56,541 nt of DNA from an uncultured Eubacteriales bacterium (GCA_902761755.1 CACWLP010000007.1:1-56541); one strand, 5' to 3'. Numbered from the stretch's first letter, positions 1-8,485 are shown. A program made the numbers and translations. The notes: generated by a model from the sequence alone, not told the origin.

Positions 1-277
1 TCATTTGCTCCTCGGCGACGTACATGCCGCCGCCTGCGGATGAGAATCGAAGGGGCTGCGGCCCCTTCGATGCATCCCCTTGGTTTTTCGACAAACTGAC
101 GGGGCTGTTGCACAGCCCCTTTGCTGTTTTCTTCCGCTCCGTTCAGCCGGCTCCTCCGGGGCCTTCCGCTTCTCTTCGTCCCGGATGTGGCGTCCATGCC
201 CGGCCAACGGGCTCCGCGCAGGGGAATACACTTGCGTCAGCCAGGCGCCCGGGCCGTGTCCGGAGGCCGGGCTGTGG
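1..277. other. Intergenic stretch at window start, no gene seen
   Basis: Short reading frames here run through hairpins and show no recognisable domain, so no gene is called. The stretch holds the palindromic repeat at 46-119, then about 150 bases of G+C-rich sequence with no clear signal, then the promoter of the polysaccharide operon. Confidence 0.6.
46..119 (+). repeat. Paired palindromes, partial copy of hairpin repeat family H
   Basis: Two hairpins lie close together. The first has 11-base arms at 46-56 and 61-71 around TGCG. The second, GGGGCTGT-TGC-ACAGCCCC, spans 101-119. The second is identical to the hairpin at 56392-56410 and close to one at 29285-29302. The TCGACAAA word between them (88-95) also resembles the sequence after the second hairpin of the other copies. 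It may serve as a terminator for a gene upstream of the window. Confidence 0.7.
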
Positions 278-306
278 TTGACAAAAATGGCCGTCTATGT
301 TATGAT
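278..306 (+). promoter_or_regulatory. Sigma-A promoter of the polysaccharide operon
   Basis: TTGACA at 278-283 and TATGAT at 301-306 are separated by exactly 17 bases. This is a near-consensus housekeeping promoter. Transcription is predicted to start near 313, leaving a leader of about 250 nt before the first gene. I saw no comparable promoter further into the 20-kb block. Confidence 0.85.
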
Positions 307-312
307 TCATCT

Positions 313-332
313 GTATGTCCAGGTGGACATAC
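313..332 (+). promoter_or_regulatory. Perfect palindrome at predicted transcription start
   Basis: An 8-bp perfect inverted repeat, GTATGTCC-AGGT-GGACATAC, begins about 7 bases after the -10 box. It could be a repressor operator or a 5'-terminal RNA stem-loop that protects the transcript or recruits a factor. It has no U-tract, so it is not a terminator. The leader that follows (333-565) has no gene and only weaker potential hairpins, such as GCGGC/GCCGC at 471-490. Confidence 0.6.
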
Positions 333-565
333 GGGCTTTGCTTGCTCTGGGTCTTTACGCTTTTTGAAGCATGAATCCGATGCGGACGGGAAAGGGCGGA
401 ACGCTGCCTGCACACGGCCTGACGACGGGAGCCTGATATCCGGCTGACGCCTGGAAATATCCGGTTCTGCGCGGCTGAATCGGGCGCCGCTTGCAAGGAA
501 AGCACAGGATTCGTCTCTTACGTCCGGCAACGGATCGAAGTACGAAATGCAAAGGGTGAAAAGCC

Positions 566-2563
566 TTGACTGAACAATTGGAAAACCGCGCCAGGAAATG
601 GCATGCGGTATCGCTGCTGTTGGCGGCATATGATGCGTTCGCGGTAGCGGTTTCATATTTTCTGGCGCTGTGGATCCGGTTCGATTGCGAGTTTTCCACC
701 ATTCCGCAGCCCCATCTGTCGGCATATCTCCGTTTCCTGCCGATATACGTCGTTCTTTGCATCGCCATTTTCTGGTGGGCAAAGATGTATAAAACCGTCT
801 GGCGGTTCGCCAGCTATGTGGATCTGACGCGGATCTGCGTGGCTACGGTTGCGGCTTCCCTGATCCATTCGATCCTGATTACGGTGTTCTACTGCGAAGG
901 GCTTCCCCAGCACCGGATGCTCGCGTCCTACTACGTGTTCGGCGCGGTGATCCAGGCGATCCTGCTGATCGTTTCCCGGTTCAGCTACCGGGTCTTCTGC
1001 CTGATCCGCGACAAGCGGAAGGTGGATGATTCTGCGGCCCGGGTGATGATCTTCGGGGCGGGCGCCGCCGGGCAGATGCTGGTGCGGGATATGATGGAAG
1101 CCAAGGAGATCCACGACCGGGCGGTCTGCATGATCGACGATGACAAGAACACCTGGGGCCGGGAGATCGACGGGGTGCCCATCGTGGGCGGCCGGGACGA
1201 AATTCTGCGGGCGGTCAGCGAATACGGCGTATCCAAGATCTATCTGGCGATCCCCAGCGCCACGGCGGAGCAGAAGCGGGATATCCTGAGCATCTGCAAC
1301 GCCACCGGCTGCAAGCTCATGCAGCTGCCGGGGATGTATCAGCTGGTGTCCGGCCAGGTGACGGTGTCCGCCATGAAAAAGGTCTCCATCGAAGACCTGC
1401 TGGGCCGGGAGCCCATCCGGGTGGACCTGCAGGACGTGTTCAGTTTTCTCAACGACAAAACAGTGCTGGTCACCGGCGGCGGCGGCTCCATCGGGTCGGA
1501 GCTGTGCCGGCAGATCGCGGCGCACCATCCCAGGCAGCTGATCATTTTCGATATTTATGAAAACAACGCCTACGATATCCAGCTGGAGCTGAAGGACAAA
1601 TATCCCGAACTGGATCTGGTGGTGCTGATCGGCTCGGTGCGGGACAGCCGGAAGATGTTCAACGTGTTTGAAACCTATCATCCGGACGTGGTGTACCACG
1701 CCGCGGCGCACAAGCACGTGCCCCTGATGGAGACGTCCCCCTGCGAGGCCATCAAGAACAACGCCATCGGCACCTTCAAGACGGCGTACGCCGCCATGGT
1801 GCACGGGTGCAAGCGCTTCGTGCTCATCAGCACGGACAAGGCGGTGAACCCCACCAACATCATGGGGGCCAGCAAGCGGCTGTGCGAAATGATCATCCAG
1901 GCCTTCGACGCCAAGATCAAGGCGGGCAAGGCCAACGAGATCCCGCAGCTGTTCACCCACGAGGGCGTGGAAAACGCCGACAAAGACGGCACGGGCTCCG
2001 TCTTCCGGAATATACAGACCGAGTTTGTAGCGGTCCGTTTCGGAAACGTGCTGGGCAGCAACGGGTCGGTGATCCCCCTGTTCCGCAAACAGATCGAGAA
2101 GGGCGGGCCGGTGACGGTGACCCATCCCGACATCATCCGCTATTTCATGACGATCCCGGAGGCCGTGAGCCTGGTGCTGCTGGCGGGAACTTACGCCAAA
2201 GGCGGCGAGATTTTCGTGCTGGATATGGGCAGCCCGGTGAAGATCGACGCCCTGGCGAGGAACCTGATCCGTTTGTCCGGGTTCAAGCCGGACGTGGACA
2301 TCAAGATCGAATACACGGGGCTGCGGCCCGGGGAGAAGCTGTACGAGGAAAAGCTGATGGCGGAGGAAGGCCTGCAGAAGACCGACAACGACCTGATCCA
2401 CATCGGCAAGCCCATCCCCTTCGACACGGACGTGTTCCTGGGTCAGCTGGAAACGCTGATGAAAAAGGCCTACGCCAACAAGCCGGATATCCGCAGCCAT
2501 GTGGAGAAAATGGTATCCACCTACCACCCGGCAGAGGAAGAACGGAAGGAAAAAACCGCCTGA
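566..2563 (+). CDS. CapD/FlaA1-type nucleotide-sugar 4,6-dehydratase, membrane-bound
   Basis: This 665-residue protein has the architecture of WbpM/CapD/PglF: hydrophobic segments in the first 150 residues, a CoA-binding-like Rossmann segment (GAGAAGQML, about residues 168-176), then an SDR catalytic domain with the nucleotide motif VTGGGGSIGSE near 303. Family members convert UDP-GlcNAc to the 4-keto-6-deoxy sugar, the first step to bacillosamine, QuiNAc or FucNAc. Translation probably starts at a TTG with the purine-rich AAAGGGTGAA just upstream; no in-frame ATG fits as well. It opens the polysaccharide operon, and the SDR at 6573 could act on its keto product. The family is clear; the exact product is not. 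Confidence 0.93.
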   Translation: MTEQLENRARKWHAVSLLLAAYDAFAVAVSYFLALWIRFDCEFSTIPQPHLSAYLRFLPIYVVLCIAIFWWAKMYKTVWRFASYVDLTRICVATVAASLIHSILITVFYCEGLPQHRMLASYYVFGAVIQAILLIVSRFSYRVFCLIRDKRKVDDSAARVMIFGAGAAGQMLVRDMMEAKEIHDRAVCMIDDDKNTWGREIDGVPIVGGRDEILRAVSEYGVSKIYLAIPSATAEQKRDILSICNATGCKLMQLPGMYQLVSGQVTVSAMKKVSIEDLLGREPIRVDLQDVFSFLNDKTVLVTGGGGSIGSELCRQIAAHHPRQLIIFDIYENNAYDIQLELKDKYPELDLVVLIGSVRDSRKMFNVFETYHPDVVYHAAAHKHVPLMETSPCEAIKNNAIGTFKTAYAAMVHGCKRFVLISTDKAVNPTNIMGASKRLCEMIIQAFDAKIKAGKANEIPQLFTHEGVENADKDGTGSVFRNIQTEFVAVRFGNVLGSNGSVIPLFRKQIEKGGPVTVTHPDIIRYFMTIPEAVSLVLLAGTYAKGGEIFVLDMGSPVKIDALARNLIRLSGFKPDVDIKIEYTGLRPGEKLYEEKLMAEEGLQKTDNDLIHIGKPIPFDTDVFLGQLETLMKKAYANKPDIRSHVEKMVSTYHPAEEERKEKTA

Positions 2564-2590
2564 AGGCTTCCTGACGGTCCATTCACAAAA

Positions 2591-2673
2591 GGCGCCCGGC
2601 GCCGTTCATGCCACAGCATGGCGGTGAGAGCGCCGGTCAGAAACGGCGAAATGCCGCGCTGAATGAAGCGCGG
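2591..2673 (+). promoter_or_regulatory. Two GC-rich hairpins upstream of the NusG paralog
   Basis: The 141-base gap before the NusG-like gene contains GGCGC-CCG-GCGCC (2591-2603) and a perfect 7-bp stem CCGCGCT-GAATGA-AGCGCGG (2654-2673). Neither is followed by a U-run. The second stem shares the CCGCGC/GCGCGG frame with the hairpin at 3262-3279. These are candidate RNA sites for the LoaP-like antiterminator. Confidence 0.45.
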
Positions 2674-2704
2674 ACGGCGAAGCCGTATCCCGGAGGCGAA
2701 AAGC

Positions 2705-3235
2705 ATGGAACAATACGTCCGGTGTGCGTTCTGTCTGACGGGCAGTGAGGAAAGCGTGGCCCGGAAGATCGAGAAAAAACGGCTGGGCCGGGTGCTGATC
2801 CCGCGGAAGGTGAAGCCGTTCCGGGTGAACGGACAGTGGGTGGACAGAACGGAGCTGCTGATGCCGGGGTATCTGTTCATATTTTCGGAGGAGAAGTACC
2901 CCTTCAGCGGGCTGAAAGCCGTGGACGGCATCGTCCGGGTGCTGACCTATGGGGACCGGGACGAGGAGGGCTTCCTGACCGGGTGGGACCTGGATTTCGC
3001 CGCCTGGCTGCAAAAAGAAGACGGGCTGATCGGGAAGCTGGACGCGGTTCAGGAGGGCGATTTCGTCCGGATCACGGACGGAGCCCTGCGGGATATGCAG
3101 GGCCGGGCTGTCGGTATGAATCGGCACAGGCACATGGTAAACGTCGAGGTGACGTTTTTCGGAGCCAAGCGGAATGTGTGGCTGGGTTACGAAGTGATCG
3201 AAACGGTTAAGGAAAAACCGCATGCCGAAGGATAG
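2705..3235 (+). CDS. loaP: LoaP-like NusG paralog (transcription antiterminator)
   Basis: This 176-residue protein matches specialised NusG paralogs: an N-terminal NGN domain (EQYVRCAFCLTGSEESVARKI, then LMPGYLFIF near residues 54-62) and a C-terminal KOW domain (VQEGDFVRITDGALRDMQGR, about 114-133). Such proteins (LoaP, UpxY, RfaH) bind RNA polymerase during elongation and suppress termination across long surface-polysaccharide or antibiotic operons. The start at 2705 is chosen because GGAGG sits 8 bases upstream; an in-frame ATG at 2663 lacks a good site. As second gene of a 20-kb operon it probably acts in cis. LoaP is favoured over housekeeping NusG by location and divergent sequence. Confidence 0.85.
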   Translation: MEQYVRCAFCLTGSEESVARKIEKKRLGRVLIPRKVKPFRVNGQWVDRTELLMPGYLFIFSEEKYPFSGLKAVDGIVRVLTYGDRDEEGFLTGWDLDFAAWLQKEDGLIGKLDAVQEGDFVRITDGALRDMQGRAVGMNRHRHMVNVEVTFFGAKRNVWLGYEVIETVKEKPHAEG

Positions 3236-3261
3236 AAAACGAACAATCATTCCATTATGCG

Positions 3262-3279
3262 CCGCGCCCATGGGCGCGG
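3262..3279 (+). promoter_or_regulatory. Perfect 18-bp palindrome between loaP and the HTH-membrane gene
   Basis: CCGCGCC-CATG-GGCGCGG forms a 7-bp G+C stem with a 4-base loop in the 77-base gap after loaP. No U-tract follows, so it is not an intrinsic terminator. Its stem resembles the one at 2654-2673. It could bind a protein as DNA (the next gene has an HTH domain) or act as an RNA element for LoaP. Confidence 0.5.
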
Positions 3280-3312
3280 AATTCAATCGGGAAGACCAAA
3301 GGAGACGGAAAA

Positions 3313-5682
3313 ATGACCTCATTGGGAAATCAGATCCAGGAAGCGCGCAAAAAAGCGAATATGACCCAGGCGCAGCTGGCAGACGCGATGGGCGTCAGCC
3401 GGGAAGAGATCGCCGCCTGGGAAAAGGACGAGCAGGTGCCGTCAAAGAAGCTGCTGCAGAAAATGGGCGACCAGTTCGGCACGGTGTTCTTCGATCCCGG
3501 ATCTGTGGAGGCGCAGCGAAAGTCCGATGAAAAGCTGGAAAAGGTGAAGGCGGCGGAATTCCAGGGAAAAACGGGCGGCCTGTTCGGCGGGAATGCCGCT
3601 GAGGGAAGCGGCGGAAATTCCAAAATGTGGCTGATCCCGCTGGCGCTGGCGCTGGTATTGGCGCTGGCCGTATATCTGATGCTCCAGCCGAAGATCGACG
3701 AGCTGACCAACCAGGTAGGCGTGCTGAAGCAGTCTCTCTCGGCGACATCAAAAGATGCCGATGAATTCCGGGATCAGATGAAAACGGATGTCGGCACGAT
3801 GAACGGGCAGATCGATGCCCTGCAGCAAGCGGCGGAAGCATCCGGGAACAGCCTGGGCGATCTGGAAAAAATCGTGTCCGGTACCATCGATTATTCAGAA
3901 AAGAACCTGATGGATGGCGCGGAGTGGACAGAAGGATACTACATCAGAATCAGCGACGGCGGCGAGGCCGTCAATGATACCTGGTCGGTGGCCGGCTACC
4001 AGGAAGTGATGCCGAACAAGACGTATACCATCAAAATGAAGGGAAGAGTGCTGGGCTGCATTTATTCCGACACCAATTCTTCCTCCTTTACAACGACGCT
4101 GAAGCCCGCTTCCTCCCTGAGAACCTATACGTTCACAACGGGCCCGCAGGACAAGTATATCAGGCTGTCCTGCCCCACGGACGAGATTTCGGGCCTCGGG
4201 CTGTATGCCAATCCGGAAATCAAAGGAAACGTTTCGATCCCATCGCTGCAGAGCATGGAAAACAACATGGTCGAAGGAAAGCATACGGTCGTTCTTGAAA
4301 ACAACTATGCTTCTGTGCTGCCCGATCTGGACAAAGTTTCCGTAAACTCGATTTTCATACTGAATTTCTCCGCCGATCAGGAAAAGCCGAAGAATCTTCC
4401 CGATCCGACGATCGCCTACAATATGGCGACGCTGATGACGTTCGGCCGGGGGAACGGCCAGCCGTACCGCGTCCAGTATCTGTTCGACCGATTCCATATC
4501 TGGGCGCGCGTTTACGGAAACTCCTGGGATAAATGGTATGAGATCGTCAACAATACAGGGCTGGTTTACGCCGATAACTTTGAAACCGCGCTGCCCGATC
4601 TGGATCTGGCCCCGCTCGGAAGCCATTTTGTGCTGAAGTTTGACGCCGCGGACAAGAAACCGCTGAACATGCCGGACGAAACCGCCAAGTACGATTCCGC
4701 GATCCTGATCACGGTCGGGGACCAGTATAAAGCCCAGCTGATGATTGATGGCCAGTTTATCTACAAGCGGGAATTTGCCGATTCCTGGAGCGAATGGAAG
4801 AAGCTGGATTCTTTCGGCGGCAGCCAGACCGTTCACGCGACCCCGGAAAACCTGATCGGCATTCTCAGGGAGTATGAGAATACCGGGGCGACGGTGGTGC
4901 TCGCCAGCGGCACCTACGACGTGTATGAGATGTATAAGGCGTATTTCGGCAGCGACTGCTGGGACAATTACGCCGCTTTCGCCCGGAAAGAAGAAAAAAT
5001 GTCCAAGGGGCTGTGGGTGAGCGATCTGCGCCTGGTCGGCAGCGGGAACACGGTGTTCACCTTTACCGGAAATCTGAAGGGCAAAGCGAAGGAGCAGTTC
5101 TCCCTCTTCCTCCCCGCCGGAAGCGGAGCGACCCTGGAAAGCCTTGCGATCGACTGCGGCGACGGGGCCGTCCGGTGCGCCGTCTGGGACGAATACGCCG
5201 ATGCGGACGCCCATGTCACCTTGGACAGGCTGACCGTCAGCGGCACGCCTTCCGGGGACGCCCTGATCGGCGGCAAGCTTGGGCAGGGCTGCGTCTATAC
5301 CATTGAAAACTGCGTATTCACGGGGAACGGCGGGGCGTATGATATCGTTTACCGCGCCGGCGCTTCCGGCGGGAATCCGTCCCGCGTATGGATCACAAAC
5401 TGCTTTGGAGAAAAAGCCGTGGGCTTTTTCGGCAGCGGCGCCGGGACGGAGGCGCACAAGTGCATCGTCAACAATTCGTCCTTCCCGCAGATCACGGCCG
5501 AAGGCGGATCCGCGCAGAATGCGGAAGCGACGGATATAGCGCTGATCAAGTATCTGTGCAGCGAAACGCCTGCCGAGGAGGAAACCCCTGAAATCACGGA
5601 GCCTTCTGAGGAGCCTGCCGCGCAGAAAACCATGGTTCAGCGGGACAGAGGCACCGGACACAACGGAACAGAAGCACACTAA
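3313..5682 (+). CDS. HTH-transmembrane protein with phage-knob-like repeats and beta-helix
   Basis: This 789-residue protein has an order I do not recognise as a named family. Residues 5-60 are an XRE-type helix-turn-helix (MTQAQLADAMGVSREEIAAW). Residues about 105-124 form one membrane segment, and 128-185 look coiled-coil. Residues 194-310 resemble a carbohydrate-binding beta-sandwich. Two tandem modules follow at about 319-414 and 417-498, each with ALPDLD/VLPDLD and ending in SW-x2-W, like pyocin-knob domains of phage tail proteins. A right-handed beta-helix region (about 500-745) and a Glu/Pro-rich tail close it. The topology recalls RodZ: DNA-binding-like domain inside, large domain outside. 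The operon context suggests a surface-polymer sensor, anchor or modifier. Domain calls are by eye. Confidence 0.75.
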   Translation: MTSLGNQIQEARKKANMTQAQLADAMGVSREEIAAWEKDEQVPSKKLLQKMGDQFGTVFFDPGSVEAQRKSDEKLEKVKAAEFQGKTGGLFGGNAAEGSGGNSKMWLIPLALALVLALAVYLMLQPKIDELTNQVGVLKQSLSATSKDADEFRDQMKTDVGTMNGQIDALQQAAEASGNSLGDLEKIVSGTIDYSEKNLMDGAEWTEGYYIRISDGGEAVNDTWSVAGYQEVMPNKTYTIKMKGRVLGCIYSDTNSSSFTTTLKPASSLRTYTFTTGPQDKYIRLSCPTDEISGLGLYANPEIKGNVSIPSLQSMENNMVEGKHTVVLENNYASVLPDLDKVSVNSIFILNFSADQEKPKNLPDPTIAYNMATLMTFGRGNGQPYRVQYLFDRFHIWARVYGNSWDKWYEIVNNTGLVYADNFETALPDLDLAPLGSHFVLKFDAADKKPLNMPDETAKYDSAILITVGDQYKAQLMIDGQFIYKREFADSWSEWKKLDSFGGSQTVHATPENLIGILREYENTGATVVLASGTYDVYEMYKAYFGSDCWDNYAAFARKEEKMSKGLWVSDLRLVGSGNTVFTFTGNLKGKAKEQFSLFLPAGSGATLESLAIDCGDGAVRCAVWDEYADADAHVTLDRLTVSGTPSGDALIGGKLGQGCVYTIENCVFTGNGGAYDIVYRAGASGGNPSRVWITNCFGEKAVGFFGSGAGTEAHKCIVNNSSFPQITAEGGSAQNAEATDIALIKYLCSETPAEEETPEITEPSEEPAAQKTMVQRDRGTGHNGTEAH

Positions 5683-5697
5683 GCTTGGAGTGAAAAA

Positions 5698-6576
5698 ATG
5701 CCGACATTTCTGATTGTTCTGGGCGGCGTTATCCTGCTGATGGCGCTGGCGGCTGCATGCACGAAGCCCGCCAGCGTTTATCGGCATCAGCCCGCCGAAA
5801 GGAATCCGCTGGAGGGAAAGACCGTCAGGTTCGTTGCGGATGAAAGCGAGCCGGAAAATGCCGACGGCGTGCGGGGCCATCTGGAGGCCACCGGCACCGC
5901 GGACCGGAAAAGGAGCTTCTACGACCGCGTATGCAAGCGCCTCCTGGATATAATCCTCTCTTTCCTGGGCCTCGTGCTGCTCAGCCCGGTTTTTCTGGCC
6001 CTGTCCCTGTGGATCGTGATCGACGATCCCGGCCCGGTGCTGTTCACGCAGAAGCGCATCGGGAAAAACAAGCAGTTTTTCAGGCTCCACAAATTCCGTT
6101 CCATGAAAATGTCCACGCCCCACGATAAGCCGACCCATATGCTGGAAAATCCCGACCAGTACATCACCAGAGCGGGAAAATTCATCCGCGCCCACTCCCT
6201 GGATGAGCTGCCGCAGATTTGGGATATTTTCATTGGGAACATGAGCGTGATCGGGCCCCGTCCCGGGCTGTGGAACCAGGATCTGCTGACGGCCGAGCGG
6301 GACAGATGGGGGGCCAACGACATCCGGCCCGGCCTCACCGGCTGGGCGCAGATCAACGGCCGGGACGAATTGGAGATTCCGGACAAGGCAAAGCTGGACG
6401 GAGAATACCGCGAAAAGGAATCCTTCGCCTTTGACTGCCGTTGCTTCATCGGCACGGTTTTTTCCGTCGCCCGGGGCGAAGGCGTCGTTGAAGGCGGGAC
6501 CGGGGCGATGGCAGCCAAAGCGCAAAACGGCGACGGCGCCGGGGACGGCGAGCCGGAACAGCAGAGGAAAGCATGA
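5698..6576 (+). CDS. Initiating sugar-1-phosphate transferase (PglC/WecA-like HPT family)
   Basis: This 292-residue protein carries the bacterial sugar transferase domain (PF02397 type). The amphipathic or re-entrant membrane segment KRLLDIILSFLGLVLLSPVF lies near residue 79. After it come DDPGPVLFTQKRIG, FRLHKFRSMK, SLDELPQIWDI and RPGLTGWAQINGRDE. It transfers a sugar phosphate from a UDP sugar to undecaprenyl phosphate, starting the repeat unit. An extra N-terminal hydrophobic segment (1-20) and a linker precede the catalytic domain, and a Gly/Ala-rich tail follows, making it longer than the minimal 200-residue PglC. It starts 15 bases after the upstream gene with GGAG upstream and overlaps the next gene by ATGA. 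Confidence 0.92.
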   Translation: MPTFLIVLGGVILLMALAAACTKPASVYRHQPAERNPLEGKTVRFVADESEPENADGVRGHLEATGTADRKRSFYDRVCKRLLDIILSFLGLVLLSPVFLALSLWIVIDDPGPVLFTQKRIGKNKQFFRLHKFRSMKMSTPHDKPTHMLENPDQYITRAGKFIRAHSLDELPQIWDIFIGNMSVIGPRPGLWNQDLLTAERDRWGANDIRPGLTGWAQINGRDELEIPDKAKLDGEYREKESFAFDCRCFIGTVFSVARGEGVVEGGTGAMAAKAQNGDGAGDGEPEQQRKA

Positions 6577-7460
6577 AAAAAGTACTGATCACGGGCGCCG
6601 GTTCGTACATCGGCAGGAGCTTTGAAGAATACGCGCTGGTGCATCATGCCGGCGCGCTTTCCGCCGATACGGTGGACATGATCGACGGAAGCTGGAGAAG
6701 CAGGGATTTCTCTCCCTACGACTGCGTGTTCCACGTGGCGGGCATCGCCCATGCAGACGTGGGCAGCGTTTCCGAAGAGGACAAAAAGAAGTATTACGCC
6801 ATCAATACGGATCTGGCCATCGAAACCTGCCGGAAAGCGAAAGCGGAGGGCGTGAAGCAGTTCGTCTTCATGTCTTCCGCAATCGTTTACGGCGATTCCG
6901 CGCCTTACGGAAAAACGAAGAGGATCACCCGCGAAACGGAGCCGGCCCCGGCAAATTTCTACGGGGACAGCAAATGGCAGGCGGACAAGGGCGTGCGGGC
7001 GCTGAGCGACGATACGTTCACCGTGACCGTGCTGCGCCCCCCGATGATCTACGGCAAGGGCTGCAAGGGCAATTACCCGGCGCTTGCCGGGCTGGCGAAA
7101 AAACTGCCCGTTTTCCCGGATGTTCAGAACGAGCGGTCGATGCTGTATATCGAAAACCTCTGCGAGTTTCTCTGCCAGGTGATGATCCGGGGTGAGGGCG
7201 GGGTTTTCTGGCCGCAGAACGCGGAATACACGCGCACGTCCGAAATGGTCAAATACATCGGGGAAGCGTCCGGGCACAGGATCGCCGTGTCCAAGGCGTG
7301 GAACTGGCTGGCGGCCATCGCGTCGCATATCCCGGGCAAAATTTCCGGCCTGGCGGACAAGGCCTTCGGCAGCATGAGCTATGATCAGGCCATGTCCGAA
7401 TACGATTTTGAGTACCGGGTGGCAAGCCTGAAAACCTCCATCGAAAGGACGGAAAAATGA
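6573..7460 (+). CDS. NAD-dependent sugar epimerase/reductase (extended SDR)
   Basis: This 295-residue extended short-chain dehydrogenase has the nucleotide-binding motif GAGSYIG (8-14), an SSAIVYG segment and a catalytic Y-x3-K in FYGDSKWQ. SDRs next to initiating transferases are often C4 reductases or epimerases of the WbpV/FnlB type, converting the 4-keto-6-deoxy product of a CapD enzyme to QuiNAc or FucNAc. That role is inferred from context. The start overlaps the previous stop by four bases, implying translational coupling. Confidence 0.85.
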   Translation: MKKVLITGAGSYIGRSFEEYALVHHAGALSADTVDMIDGSWRSRDFSPYDCVFHVAGIAHADVGSVSEEDKKKYYAINTDLAIETCRKAKAEGVKQFVFMSSAIVYGDSAPYGKTKRITRETEPAPANFYGDSKWQADKGVRALSDDTFTVTVLRPPMIYGKGCKGNYPALAGLAKKLPVFPDVQNERSMLYIENLCEFLCQVMIRGEGGVFWPQNAEYTRTSEMVKYIGEASGHRIAVSKAWNWLAAIASHIPGKISGLADKAFGSMSYDQAMSEYDFEYRVASLKTSIERTEK

Positions 7461-8485
7461 GCGGTATGGCGGCGAAAGAACCGGCGCTGGCGGGAAAGCG
7501 GATCCTGCTGATTGCCCTGCCCGGATATCCCAAGGGCATGATCAGGCAGATGCAGGCCCTGGGCGCGGAGGTCGATTATATCAACGACAAGCCCAACGAC
7601 GGTTTTCTGTGCAAGACCCTGGGCCGGCTCCAGCTGAGCTTTTATCAAAAGGTGATCGACCGGTATTACGGGGAAAAAATCGACGCCCTCCGGCAGAACC
7701 GCTATGACTATATCCTGGTGATCCGCGGCGAATATACTACCAAAGGCGCTCTCCTGCGCCTGCAGGAGGCATTCCCGTCCGCCAAACGGATCCTGTATAT
7801 GTGGGACGGCCTGCATAAGCAGAATACCCGCGGGATCGAAGAAAAATGGAAATACTATGATAAAGTATTCACCTTTGACCGGATCGACTACGAGGCGAAC
7901 CGGGATCAGCTTCATTTTCTGCCGCTGTTCTATTATGAGGAATATCTTCCCCGGGACTGCCGGGAGCCCAATGCGCCGGACTTTCCTTTGGACGTCAGCT
8001 TCATCGGCACGGGGCATGCGGACCGGGTGAAGATCGTGAAGGCGGTCATGGCGCAATGCCGGGAGAACGGGCTGAAAACCTTTGATTACGTGTTCATGCC
8101 CCATCCCCTGGTGTTCTGGCGGAACAAGCTGACCAACCGGGACTTCAAAGGCGTCACTGCCGGGGACGTGCATTATAAAATGCTCCCGTTTGATAAGCTG
8201 TATCAGACCTATGCCGATTCCAGATGCGTTGTAGACGTGGAAAACCCGGGGCAGCACGGGCTGACCATGCGCACCATAGAGATCGTCGGCCTGAAGAGGA
8301 AGTTCATCACCACCAACCGGGATATCGTCCATTATGATTTCTATCATCCGGATAATATCCTCGTGCTGGACCGGGAAAACCCGACGGTGGACATGGAATT
8401 TTTCAAAAAGCCCTATGTGATGCTGCCGCCGGAGATATACGAAAAGTATTCCCTGAGAAGCTGGATCCTTGCGGTGCTGGGCTGA
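7457..8485 (+). CDS. Putative glycosyltransferase (CgeB/GT-B-like)
   Basis: This 342-residue protein starts with a Rossmann-like strand (ILLIALPGYP) and contains ILYMWDGLH, SFIGTGHADR and a C-terminal ENPGQHGLTMRTIEIVGLKRKFITTN segment, resembling the nucleotide-sugar pocket of CgeB-like or Eps GT-B transferases. It probably adds one sugar of the repeat unit on the cytoplasmic face. The donor cannot be read from sequence. It overlaps the preceding SDR gene by four bases. Confidence 0.7.
   Translation: MSGMAAKEPALAGKRILLIALPGYPKGMIRQMQALGAEVDYINDKPNDGFLCKTLGRLQLSFYQKVIDRYYGEKIDALRQNRYDYILVIRGEYTTKGALLRLQEAFPSAKRILYMWDGLHKQNTRGIEEKWKYYDKVFTFDRIDYEANRDQLHFLPLFYYEEYLPRDCREPNAPDFPLDVSFIGTGHADRVKIVKAVMAQCRENGLKTFDYVFMPHPLVFWRNKLTNRDFKGVTAGDVHYKMLPFDKLYQTYADSRCVVDVENPGQHGLTMRTIEIVGLKRKFITTNRDIVHYDFYHPDNILVLDRENPTVDMEFFKKPYVMLPPEIYEKYSLRSWILAVLG

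Noticed and set aside
1-231. Small minus-strand frame ending at the first base
   Set aside because: It runs through two perfect hairpins, is Arg/Pro-rich without a family match, and has no ribosome site.
640-651. GCGGTAGC word resembling the ops element of RfaH-regulated operons
   Set aside because: It is inside the CapD coding sequence, only partly matches, and ops recognition belongs to proteobacterial RfaH rather than LoaP.
653-2527. A 624-codon minus-strand frame over the CapD gene
   Set aside because: It mirrors the conserved dehydratase reading frame and has a low-complexity His/Asp-rich translation.
3313-5682. Prophage tail fragment
   Set aside because: Knob-like modules suggest phage origin, but no other phage gene is nearby, and the gene carries its own HTH and membrane span within a tight polysaccharide operon.
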